A stretch of 19,454 nt of DNA from Flavobacteriales bacterium UBA3376 (GTDB taxonomy: Bacteria; Bacteroidota; Bacteroidia; Flavobacteriales; Weeksellaceae). A program made the position numbers and the translations under genes. The stretch is from NCBI GenBank assembly GCA_002359055.1, contig DEQC01000087.1, positions 4,491 through 23,944 of the forward strand, written 5' to 3'. This document shows, piece by piece, positions 1 through 7,354 of this stretch (position 1 is its first letter; the number at the start of each line of letters is the position of its first letter). The notes under the pieces were generated by a model, which was given only the letters and a program-made list of their open reading frames with translations, did no database searches and was not told where the DNA came from.

Positions 1-10
1 GAGCCTCAAT

Positions 11-59
11 GACCGGCTGGGTGACTGAGGCACTCGAAGCCCTCGAAGCCCCCGAAGCC
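11..59. repeat. Intergenic repeat copy with a 9-nt tandem triplet
   Basis: Positions 20-39 read GGTGACTGAGGCACTCGAAG. The reverse complement of 7466-7485 is identical at 19 of 20 positions, so this is an inverted copy of the repeat in the spacer between the CHAT and rimK genes. The right end is a 9-nt unit repeated three times (33-41, 42-50, 51-59; CTCGAAGCC twice, then CCCGAAGCC). Short dispersed intergenic repeats rich in CTCGAA/CTTCGA are known from Bacteroidota chromosomes; their function is not known to me. The match is seen directly. Membership of a genome-wide family is inferred. Confidence 0.55.
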
Positions 60-86
60 ATTATAAAAAATCCGCAACAAATCAAC

Positions 87-108
87 GGGGAAATTTCCCC
101 TATTTTTT
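87..108 (+). terminator. Candidate intrinsic terminator of a gene left of the window
   Basis: Positions 87-100 form a perfect 14-bp palindrome, GGGGAAATTTCCCC, followed at once by TATTTTTT. An RNA hairpin of five pairs with an AATT loop and a U-rich tail would suit an intrinsic terminator for a plus-strand gene ending left of the window. The stem is short and no upstream gene is visible, so a protein-binding palindrome is an alternative. Positions 1-301 otherwise hold no convincing gene. Confidence 0.4.
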
Positions 109-167
109 ACAGTGAAATTCCTGTTTATTTTACCTGTTTATATTTATATTTAATTCTCATCTTGCAG

Positions 168-240
168 TGATTGTGTTGACCAAATTTCAACTTCGTTTAT
201 TGCTAATGATTGGGTCGAAATTTAAATTGTCAACCAATCA
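168..240. other. Long imperfect hairpin upstream of the glycosyltransferase gene
   Basis: The outer arms are TGATTGTGTTGAC (168-180) and GTCAACCAATCA (229-240), complementary over 12 pairs with one bulged base. Nested inside, AAATTTCAAC (182-191) pairs with GTCGAAATTT (214-223) at 9 of 10 positions. About 22 nt remain as the loop. The structure ends 61 nt before the start codon at 302, so it could be a regulatory RNA fold, an operator or a recombination site. The pairing is seen; any role is inference. Confidence 0.4.
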
Positions 241-301
241 TTAATTGTTTAATTTAGAGCAATATCACATTGGTTTATAGATTTTGTAAATTGTTTTTAA
301 A

Positions 302-1474
302 ATGTCTCAACATAAGTTCATAAGTATCTCAAACGAAACTGATTTTTATGACAAAAAGCTCAAAGGTCAGTTAGAATTTTTATCGGAAAATGGTTTTGAT
401 GTCATAGCCGTTGCTCCAACTGTAACGGAACTTAAAACTCTGAACACTACTGAAAACTTAAGTACTATTTCTATAAAAATCGCTCAAGGTATTTCCTTCT
501 TCAAAGATTGTACTGCCTTTTGGAAATTGTATCGATTGTTCAAAAAAGAAAAGCCTCAAATCGTTCATACATACAACTCAAAAACAGCTGCGATAGGTTT
601 GATGGCAGCGCGTTTGGCTGGGGTTCCTATAAGACTATACACCATGCAGGGTGTTGATTTATTGAAAATAAAAGGTTTTAAACGCAAAATCTACAATACC
701 ATCGAAAAGTGGGCTTGTGCTTCTGCAACTAAGGTGTATGCCCTGAGCGAAGGCTGGAAAGAGTTCATCGTTCAAAATAAATTTGTCAAAGCAGAAAAAG
801 TCGATGTGATAGGAGAGGGTGGAATGAATGGAATCGATTTGCAGCATTTCAAACGCGAAAATGTGCCGGAAGAGCAAAAGAGAAAATTGATGGATGAATT
901 GCGATTGACCGATGAGGATTTTGTGTTCATGTATGCAGGACCTTTGACAGTCGAACAAGGCATCGAAGAATTGATCATGGCTTTTGACGATATGAAATAC
1001 ACCGTCATGGGCAATAAACCCAATGTGAGATTGCTGTTGCTCGCTTCTACACCTCCGGACTTTCAGTCCTTATCGCCCAAAGCTTTGAAAATTCTAAATC
1101 AAGAAAGACGAATAATCACTACAGATTTCCAAGATGATTTGAGACCGTATTTTGCCATAGCCGATTGTTTGATTTATCCAAGTCATAGAGAAGGCTTTCC
1201 AGAAGTGGTTTTACAAGCAGGAGCGATGGGATTGGTTTCGGTAGTTGCCGATATCAAAGGAAGCAATGAGATCATCGACCAGCGCATCAACGGAGTGATT
1301 GTCCCTTTGGCAGATACGGAGGAATTGGCAATGGCGATGACCCGATTGAAGGTGTACGATGATTATCGAAATTTGATGTGTAAAAATGCCAGAATCATGG
1401 CAGAAAAGCGTTACGAGCAATCTTTGGTTTGGAAAACTATTTTAGAAGAATACAAAACATTGTTGAATAGTTGA
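302..1474 (+). CDS. GT4-like capsular/exopolysaccharide glycosyltransferase
   Basis: The 390-residue product resembles GT-B fold glycosyltransferases of family GT4, which transfer a sugar from a nucleotide donor to a growing polysaccharide or lipid-linked acceptor at the inner face of the cytoplasmic membrane. The N-terminal Rossmann half (about 1-185) has the IVHTYNSKTAAIG segment near 87-99. The C-terminal donor half (about 205-385) has PSHREGFPEVVLQAGAMG near 293-310. The EX7E motif reads E297...Q305, a Glu-to-Gln change I associate with Bacteroidota capsule enzymes. The usual R and K of the GR...KG donor-phosphate motif appear to be P214 and Q219 (AGPLTVEQG). There is no signal peptide. 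The UDP-glucose dehydrogenase gene 75 nt downstream fits a surface-polysaccharide role. Donor and acceptor cannot be read from sequence. Confidence 0.8.
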   Translation: MSQHKFISISNETDFYDKKLKGQLEFLSENGFDVIAVAPTVTELKTLNTTENLSTISIKIAQGISFFKDCTAFWKLYRLFKKEKPQIVHTYNSKTAAIGLMAARLAGVPIRLYTMQGVDLLKIKGFKRKIYNTIEKWACASATKVYALSEGWKEFIVQNKFVKAEKVDVIGEGGMNGIDLQHFKRENVPEEQKRKLMDELRLTDEDFVFMYAGPLTVEQGIEELIMAFDDMKYTVMGNKPNVRLLLLASTPPDFQSLSPKALKILNQERRIITTDFQDDLRPYFAIADCLIYPSHREGFPEVVLQAGAMGLVSVVADIKGSNEIIDQRINGVIVPLADTEELAMAMTRLKVYDDYRNLMCKNARIMAEKRYEQSLVWKTILEEYKTLLNS

Positions 1475-1549
1475 AATTCACTGTAAGTATGTTCGTTAAA
1501 ATTCTTTAATTTGCATAAGATTTTAGAATTTAATTAATACAGCTTACTT

Positions 1550-2719
1550 ATGAAAAAAATTACAGTGGTTGGGACAGGTTATGTCGGTTTGTCCAATGCT
1601 ATTCTTTTGGCACAACACAATGAAGTAATCGCTTTGGATATATTGGCAGAGAAAGTCGATGCGTTGAACAATAAAATTTCTCCCATAGAAGATGAAGAGA
1701 TTTCTGATTTTCTCCAAAACAAACCACTTAACTTTCAAGCGACCTTAGACAAAGAATTGGCATATAAAAATGCTGATTTTGTATTGGTGGCGACGCCAAC
1801 GGATTATAACGAAAAGACCAATTACTTCGATACGAGTAGTGTGGAAACTGTAATTGAAGAGGTGAAAAACATCAATCCCAACGCGATTATTATCATTAAA
1901 TCGACCGTACCCGTTGGTTTTACCAAAGATATCAAAGAGCGATTGAACTTCGATAATATTATTTTTTCGCCTGAATTTTTAAGGGAAGGTAAGGCCTTGT
2001 ATGACAATTTATATCCATCGAGAATCATCGTTGGTGAAGTGAGCGAAAGAGGTCGAAACTTTGCTGAATTGTTGAAGGAAGGTGCTTTGAAAGAAAATAT
2101 AGATGTATTGCTGACGGATTCGACCGAAGCGGAAGCGATTAAATTATTTTCCAATACGTATTTGGCGATGCGAGTTGCGTTTTTCAATGAATTGGACAGC
2201 TATGCTCAAGCCTACGGTTTGGACAGCCGTCAAATCATCGAAGGTGTAGGTTTGGATCCGAGAATTGGTACACATTACAACAATCCATCGTTTGGTTATG
2301 GCGGTTATTGCTTACCGAAAGACACCAAGCAATTGTTGGCGAATTACGAATCAGTTCCAAACAATATCATCCGAGCAATCGTCGATGCAAATCGCACCCG
2401 CAAAGATTTTATTGCTGATTCTATCATTGCTAAAAAACCAAAAGTCGTGGGCGTTTATCGATTGATTATGAAAGCCGGTTCGGATAATTTCAGAGCTTCT
2501 GCCATTCAAGGGGTCATGAAACGCATCAAAGCCAAAGGTATTGAAGTGATTGTCTATGAACCTGTTCTGAAAGAAGATAGATTTTATGGTTCGAGAGTGA
2601 TCCGAGATTTAGAAGTTTTCAAAAGGGAAAGTGAAATCATACTTTCGAATCGACATTCAGAAGAGCTGAAAGATGTAGTCGATAAGGTTTATACGCGTGA
2701 TTTGTACGGCAGTGATTAG
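1550..2719 (+). CDS. ugd: UDP-glucose 6-dehydrogenase
   Basis: This cytosolic enzyme oxidises UDP-glucose to UDP-glucuronate with two NAD+, supplying uronic acid for capsule, exopolysaccharide or LPS. The 389 residues match the short (about 388 aa) bacterial Ugd class. The N-terminal NAD-binding motif GTGYVG lies at 8-13, with D30 ending the second strand (VIALDI). KSTVPVGFT lies near 117-125 and SPEFLREGKAL near 140-150. The catalytic Cys254 sits in GYGGYCLPKDTKQL (249-262). The C-terminal UDP-binding domain covers about 295-385. All key residues are present. The start has ATGAAAAAAATT directly before the Rossmann strand. It follows the glycosyltransferase by 75 nt, so the two may be co-transcribed. 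A UDP-ManNAc dehydrogenase is the main alternative, but length and motifs favour Ugd. Confidence 0.93.
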   Translation: MKKITVVGTGYVGLSNAILLAQHNEVIALDILAEKVDALNNKISPIEDEEISDFLQNKPLNFQATLDKELAYKNADFVLVATPTDYNEKTNYFDTSSVETVIEEVKNINPNAIIIIKSTVPVGFTKDIKERLNFDNIIFSPEFLREGKALYDNLYPSRIIVGEVSERGRNFAELLKEGALKENIDVLLTDSTEAEAIKLFSNTYLAMRVAFFNELDSYAQAYGLDSRQIIEGVGLDPRIGTHYNNPSFGYGGYCLPKDTKQLLANYESVPNNIIRAIVDANRTRKDFIADSIIAKKPKVVGVYRLIMKAGSDNFRASAIQGVMKRIKAKGIEVIVYEPVLKEDRFYGSRVIRDLEVFKRESEIILSNRHSEELKDVVDKVYTRDLYGSD

Positions 2720-2757
2720 TGGTCTTTGCGATAAGTATTTGACTTTTAACTTATCAT

Positions 2758-2815
2758 GTGAAAATGGGTGAGAGGATTATTCACTTAAATTTTCACAATT
2801 TTAATTCTTTTTTTT
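2758..2815 (+). terminator. Candidate terminator after ugd
   Basis: GTGAAAAT (2758-2765) pairs with ATTTTCAC (2789-2796). Nested inside, GTGA (2768-2771) pairs with TCAC (2781-2784). After a short A/T-rich gap come eight T (2808-2815). A second small inverted repeat, GATAAGT/ACTTATC (2730-2736 and 2749-2755), lies just before it. The stem is AU-rich and the T-run is about 11 nt from the stem, so efficiency is uncertain. The position between ugd and the sigma gene fits a transcription boundary. Confidence 0.45.
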
Positions 2816-2886
2816 ATCTTGAATAACCTTTAACTACCAAAACAAAAGATTGAAACATGTTTACTTTATAGAAATTAGAACACTAA

Positions 2887-3441
2887 ATGATAGATACTGA
2901 AATTATTAGGTATTTAAAGTACGGTAAAGACAAGGATTTGTACAAAGTTTATGATTTGTACAAACTTGAGTTTTTTCGGTATTTGAAAAGATATAATTTG
3001 CCTGAAGAACAAGTTTGGGACATCTATCAGGATGCGTTCATTGTTTTGCGCGAAAATGCACAAAAAAACAAATTGAATGAGTTGAACAGCAGTGTCAAAA
3101 CATATTTTTTCGCCATCGGTAAGTACATGGCTCTGGGTGAAATCAGAAGAAATGGAAAATCGGTTTTGATGGATTCGATGGAGGATTTCGAATGGGATGA
3201 AAGTGATTTGGTCTTGGAAAGAGACGATGAAAGACAAAATGAAACTTCTATCAAAATTATGCAAAAAGCACTCAATCAAATGGGTGGGAAATGCAAAGAA
3301 ATCTTGAAATTGTTTTATTACCAAGAAATGAAATTGGATGAAATTGTTGAAACTATGAGCTATGAAAACAAGGATGTCGCAAAAAGTCAAAAGTCGAGAT
3401 GCTTGAAAAACTTGAGAAAACTTATTAATGAAATAAAATGA
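2887..3441 (+). CDS. ECF-like RNA polymerase sigma factor (sigma-70 family)
   Basis: The 184-residue product has the two-domain ECF layout. Region 2 (about 22-90) contains VWDIYQDAFIVLREN, matching the core-RNAP/-10 binding helix, and region 4 (about 122-180) is a helix-turn-helix with CKEILKLFYYQEMKLDEIVETM and a basic C-terminal helix (SQKSRCLKNLRKLI). An acidic linker (about 97-120) joins them. It would direct RNA polymerase to a dedicated promoter set. Its stop overlaps the next start in ATGA (3438-3441), so the two proteins are translationally coupled, as is usual for ECF sigma/anti-sigma pairs. Similar sigma genes beside CHAT-domain genes occur in Bacteroidota, from memory. Target promoters are unknown. 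The leader contains TATCTTG at 2815-2821, only a partial -7 match. Confidence 0.85.
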   Translation: MIDTEIIRYLKYGKDKDLYKVYDLYKLEFFRYLKRYNLPEEQVWDIYQDAFIVLRENAQKNKLNELNSSVKTYFFAIGKYMALGEIRRNGKSVLMDSMEDFEWDESDLVLERDDERQNETSIKIMQKALNQMGGKCKEILKLFYYQEMKLDEIVETMSYENKDVAKSQKSRCLKNLRKLINEIK

Positions 3442-4145
3442 ACAAAGAGGATTTATTGAATAAGTATTTTGAGCAAACGCTTACCGATAAAGAGAAAATT
3501 CTATTCGAACAACTTTTAGAAGAAGATGCGGATTTTCAAGAGGAATTCAATTTTCAAAAAGATGTAAAGCTCGCAATGACGCTCAACGAAAGAGAAAAAC
3601 TCAAAGCGCAATTGAAAACTCATCATTCGAATGCTGTTTCGAAATGGAGTTGGAAATATTCAATTGCAATGGCTGCAGCTGTGGTGCTTTGTTTTGGACT
3701 TTATTCGATCTTCGATTCAAACCCCAACCCTCAACAATTGTTTTCTCAATATTACGAAACATATCCCAATACGATTTCGCCCATTGTTAGAGATGCAAAT
3801 GCTGATTCAAACTTAAAACAACAAGCTTTTGAAGCTTATGAAAATAAAAATTTCCACAAAGCCGAAAATTTATTTGCTGAACTTTACGCGACTCAAGGTG
3901 AGGAATACGCTTTGTTTTATCAAATCATGTCCATGATGGAATTGAACAACGATTTGGATCGAGCAAAATCGATGTTGATTGAAACCGAATGGTCAGAAGA
4001 ATTTAAGGAGAAATCCTTGTGGTATCTGAGCTTGATTCATTTGAAACAAAATCAAAAACACAAAGCCAAAGAAACTCTTCAACAATTGGATGAAATCGGG
4101 GATTATCGACAAAAACAAGTGCAAGCGTTGATCAAAAAACTTTAA
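3438..4145 (+). CDS. Single-pass membrane protein, candidate anti-sigma factor with extracytoplasmic TPR-like domain
   Basis: I do not recognise a named family. The 235 residues divide into an acidic, helical N-terminal segment (about 1-68; LLNKYFEQTLTDKEKILFE), one hydrophobic helix (about 74-92), and a C-terminal helical domain (about 97-235). The last part has TPR-like helices (AFEAYENKNFHKAENLFAELY near 130-150, then 174-219). A cytoplasmic N-terminus is expected because positive charge (K69, W70, K73) precedes the helix and there is no signal peptide. This layout and the 4-nt overlap with the sigma gene are typical of anti-sigma factors, with the N-terminus holding sigma and the C-terminus sensing outside. 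There is no zinc-binding HxxxCxxC motif, so it is not a classical ZAS protein. The 3' end overlaps the convergent CHAT gene by 14 nt. The anti-sigma role is inferred. Confidence 0.7.
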   Translation: MNKEDLLNKYFEQTLTDKEKILFEQLLEEDADFQEEFNFQKDVKLAMTLNEREKLKAQLKTHHSNAVSKWSWKYSIAMAAAVVLCFGLYSIFDSNPNPQQLFSQYYETYPNTISPIVRDANADSNLKQQAFEAYENKNFHKAENLFAELYATQGEEYALFYQIMSMMELNNDLDRAKSMLIETEWSEEFKEKSLWYLSLIHLKQNQKHKAKETLQQLDEIGDYRQKQVQALIKKL

Positions 4146-7100
4146 AACTCTTCAAAGCAATTACAACTAAAATCAATCCTAAAATTAAATAAATCCAGGG
4201 GAAGGATGGATTTTCCAGGGAAGCAATATCGCCACTGACTACAAATCCAGCCCAATAATAAGGATGTTTGAGCTCGGGTTCGTTTACATTTTCTAAATAA
4301 GTCAATTTCGCATTTCTCAATGCTTCACTTTTCAATTGACCTTTTTCTAAATTCTCATAAAACAAAAGCATCAACTCTGAAGTCTCCTTGTCGGGTACCT
4401 GCCAAAGGCTCATCACAGTCGATGAAACTCCAGCATAAGTAAAGGCTCTCGACATATTCATCACTCCATCGCCGGATTCATTTTTGCCAATTCCAGTATT
4501 GCACGCACTCAAAACGACCAAATCGGCTTGCAATTCCAAATCATAAACTTCAGATGCAGTGAGTTCACCGGAAGTTTGATCGTTTTTGTGAAAATACATT
4601 TTGCTCAACATCGGATTGATATTGTCGATTTCAGAATGAGTTGCTAAATGTAAAACCGCGGTTTTGGGCGCATCTTCTAAAAATTTCTCCTTGGTAGCTT
4701 CACTCCCGACCACCTCTTTTCCTTGAATCAATTCGTTGATCCTATTGACTTCGTATTGATTGTTGGGCAAACTGTTTCCAGTATATGTCGGCGCAAATCC
4801 TAACCATCGAAGCTTGGATTTTCTCTTGGTTTTTAAATGCTTTTGGACATCGTACAATTGAACAGAACCTGCATAACTGATGTTGAATTTCTCTAAAAGT
4901 AAATTTCCCTCTTTTTTCAATATTTCAAAAGGTAATTGTGTAAGTTTTTTGTCCGAAATGATGATCAAATCAGTGATTTTCTCAGAAAATTCAGGTAGAA
5001 TTTCATTTCCTAAAAGTGCAGCTTCTTTGTCTGTGGATTTGAATTCTATTAAATTTTGAATCAAATCTTCCGCTGTTTTTTCTATGGGTTTCAAATCATC
5101 AATCACATCGAAATTTGCTCGGTTCTTGGTAATGAACAATCGATATATTTTGTCGTTTCCAATGAAATATTCCAGAAATGCTTGTTGATTTTCAAGTGTA
5201 TTTGATTGATAATGATCGATGTTTTCAGAGAGCATTAGGTTTTTCTCTTGATAATAAGCTGGAAAATTATTTTTCAAATAAATTTGATTTTGTTCGATGG
5301 CTTCATGTAGTTCGATCCTTTGGTCGGACAGGTTTTTAAGCACTTGATTCGACTCCAAACTATCTTTTTCTGCTCTATCGATGGCTCGATTCAAAGCAGC
5401 CAATTGCTTTTTCAACTGTTTCTCCTTTTCGAGTACATCCTTGGGAACGCCTTTCCTTTCTTTGACTTCGGTATCCGTCATTCCGTCCAACAAAATGGTC
5501 GATTTATTGACTTCCATTAGTTTGAAAATCAAATTCAGTAAATCCGTGGATGCTTGTAATCGATACAATTCTGCAGCGACTTCCATTGAATTTTCTATGT
5601 ATTTAGAAACGCTTTGGCTGTAAAAAAGTTTTGAATTTTGATAGTTGTATTCCAATTTTCCTTTGACGATTTTATCGATTATGCTTTGAATGTTTTGATG
5701 AGTGTCTTTTAGGAAACTTTGGTCATTCGATTTTTTATATTTCTCGAATAAAATCATGTTTTTTAAATTGAGCACATCGAGTTCGAGCAATTGTGTGTTG
5801 TTATTTTTTTGAATGATGTTTTCTGCAATTGAAAGGAAATTTTCTGCTTGTTCGATGTTTTTTAAGCCCAAATATATTTCAGAAAGTCTCAAGGCTCTCT
5901 TTGCTTTGTTTTTAACTTCTTGAGCAAAATGTTCGTTGATCAAATCCCAATCGAGCAAAGCATAATGAAGTGCTTCATCGTAATTTTTTGAATCGATAAA
6001 CATATTTGTAAGTGCGGTATAACTGGATGAAATCGAATAAACCCTACCCGTTGCTTCTGCTGCTTCTACCGACATGAGATAGTGTTTTTTTGAAGTTTCG
6101 AAATTTCCTGCTTTGTATTCCACAAAGGCTTTATCGATCAATGCTTGAGTGGTGAATTTATCATTGATTCCATAAAAATTAATACTTTCTTCCAATACTT
6201 TATCTATTAATCGTCGAGCTTCTTCATAATTTCCTTTTTCGACATAAATACGTGAAAGAGTCATGGATGGCAAAGACTTCAAGTAAACATTTTCAGACTT
6301 GATGACTTCATCGGCGAGCCAATAAGCTTTCAAGCCGTAATAAGATGCTTTTTCAATGTCTTTGATGTAATAATAAGTATCGGCCAAAAGTGAATAATAA
6401 GTAATCAAAGTTGGACTTTTTTCGCCATGAGCTTGGGTTTCCATGTCGATGGCCTCCTTTAAATATTGCTCAGATTCGTAATAATCACCAGTTTTTCCTT
6501 GATAAATCACTCCGATGTTGAATGCCATTTCGGATCTTCTTTTGAGCATAGGTGTATCGTCTCCTTCGGTTTTTTTCAAAAGATCATAGGCGATTTCCAT
6601 ATAATAAAGTGAACTATCGATTTTATCGACATTATAATATCCACCTCCGGCATATTGTGCCATGGCAATTGTTTTGAAATTCCAGTCGGATTGTTCAAAG
6701 TATTCAAATGATTTTATGGCGTAATGAATGCCTTTGTTGAGAAACTTTTGAGCGTAATAATTCCTTGCGAGTGTCTCGTAAATCGAAGCGATGGTAGTTT
6801 TTGATATGTTTTGATTCGATTTGTATTTATCGATCAATTCTTCACAATTTTTCAAAGATTCAACTGGATTATGATGATAAAGAATTCTGCTTTTTAGCAT
6901 CAATAACTGAACATAAGTATCGGTTTGTTCATTTTCTAAATTTGGATTTTCTTTCAATAGTTGATCGATGAACGCTAAGTCTTGATTTCTCGTTTTTTCA
7001 TCGGCTTTATTGCTGATTTTGGGATGTTTAATAAATAATCGATAGACTTCGGCTTGAATTTTTCTGTGGGAAGGATAAACTTGATCCTTGGCAATGATTT

Positions 7101-7260
7101 CAGAAAATATGGAATCTGCTTTAGGCCATTCAGAAAAGTCTCCGTTGGACATGGCTTTTAAATACATCTCTTCGGCCTGTTCAAATGAAGTAGGGGAGGA
7201 GGATTGAAAACCGAAAAATAAAAGTAGCAAAATGCCAAAACCCAAATAAGCTCTGAACAT
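4132..7260 (-). CDS. TPR-CHAT caspase-like protease, exported and membrane-anchored
   Basis: The 1042-residue protein starts with a hydrophobic stretch (about 5-18) serving as signal peptide or anchor. At least eight TPR-like helical pairs follow (about 115-490, for example 156-189, 243-275, 283-316, 370-402). Next come a helical region, a charged coiled coil (about 598-665), a C-terminal CHAT domain (about 690-1010) and a last membrane helix (about 1020-1037) with a short basic tail. CHAT domains are clan CD cysteine peptidases related to caspases and separase. The catalytic pair appears intact: His875 in LHLATHSE and Cys920 in VVLSACNTG, followed by the family's GDGVMNMSRAF and SLWQVPD motifs. 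With both terminal hydrophobic segments, the protease would face the periplasm. It is convergent with the sigma/membrane-protein pair. The substrate is unknown; the neighbouring membrane protein is my leading candidate. Confidence 0.88.
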   Translation of the reverse strand: MFRAYLGFGILLLLFFGFQSSSPTSFEQAEEMYLKAMSNGDFSEWPKADSIFSEIIAKDQVYPSHRKIQAEVYRLFIKHPKISNKADEKTRNQDLAFIDQLLKENPNLENEQTDTYVQLLMLKSRILYHHNPVESLKNCEELIDKYKSNQNISKTTIASIYETLARNYYAQKFLNKGIHYAIKSFEYFEQSDWNFKTIAMAQYAGGGYYNVDKIDSSLYYMEIAYDLLKKTEGDDTPMLKRRSEMAFNIGVIYQGKTGDYYESEQYLKEAIDMETQAHGEKSPTLITYYSLLADTYYYIKDIEKASYYGLKAYWLADEVIKSENVYLKSLPSMTLSRIYVEKGNYEEARRLIDKVLEESINFYGINDKFTTQALIDKAFVEYKAGNFETSKKHYLMSVEAAEATGRVYSISSSYTALTNMFIDSKNYDEALHYALLDWDLINEHFAQEVKNKAKRALRLSEIYLGLKNIEQAENFLSIAENIIQKNNNTQLLELDVLNLKNMILFEKYKKSNDQSFLKDTHQNIQSIIDKIVKGKLEYNYQNSKLFYSQSVSKYIENSMEVAAELYRLQASTDLLNLIFKLMEVNKSTILLDGMTDTEVKERKGVPKDVLEKEKQLKKQLAALNRAIDRAEKDSLESNQVLKNLSDQRIELHEAIEQNQIYLKNNFPAYYQEKNLMLSENIDHYQSNTLENQQAFLEYFIGNDKIYRLFITKNRANFDVIDDLKPIEKTAEDLIQNLIEFKSTDKEAALLGNEILPEFSEKITDLIIISDKKLTQLPFEILKKEGNLLLEKFNISYAGSVQLYDVQKHLKTKRKSKLRWLGFAPTYTGNSLPNNQYEVNRINELIQGKEVVGSEATKEKFLEDAPKTAVLHLATHSEIDNINPMLSKMYFHKNDQTSGELTASEVYDLELQADLVVLSACNTGIGKNESGDGVMNMSRAFTYAGVSSTVMSLWQVPDKETSELMLLFYENLEKGQLKSEALRNAKLTYLENVNEPELKHPYYWAGFVVSGDIASLENPSFPWIYLILGLILVVIALKSFKVF

Positions 7261-7283
7261 GTGTTAATTAATTAAAAATCAAT

Positions 7284-7316
7284 CAAATTTAAGGAATTAT
7301 ATTATATGATGGGAAA
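7284..7316 (-). promoter_or_regulatory. Candidate Bacteroidota promoter for the TPR-CHAT gene
   Basis: On the minus strand TAAATTTG (7291 to 7284) matches the Bacteroidota -7 consensus TAnnTTTG exactly. A near-consensus TTTC (7316 to 7313) stands 21 nt upstream in place of the -33 TTTG. Transcription would start roughly 20 nt before the start codon at 7260. This separate promoter fits the gene not being part of the sigma operon. Confidence 0.4.
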
Positions 7317-7354
7317 TTTTTGGTGGTGGGCTTTCAGAGGTGGCGGTTGTTGAG

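Noticed and set aside
9..170. A 53-codon open frame with ATG at 9 and stop at 168-170
   Set aside because: It runs through the dispersed repeat, its 9-nt tandem units and the palindrome at 87-100, and gives a repetitive then Tyr/Leu-rich peptide with no recognisable fold. It is better explained as intergenic repeat plus terminator.
106..1487. TTACAGTGAAATTC (107-120) and its near inverted copy GAAATTCACTGTAA (1473-1486) flanking the glycosyltransferase gene, suggesting a mobile cassette
   Set aside because: Only 13 of 14 positions match in AT-rich sequence, there is no transposase or target duplication, and many such pairs are expected by chance in a window this long.
4132..7260. A CRISPR type III-E (craspase) locus because of TPR-CHAT next to a sigma factor
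   Set aside because: There is no Cas7-11, Csx30-like sequence match, CRISPR repeat or other cas gene. The protein carries export and membrane segments unlike Csx29. Only the logic of the module is similar.
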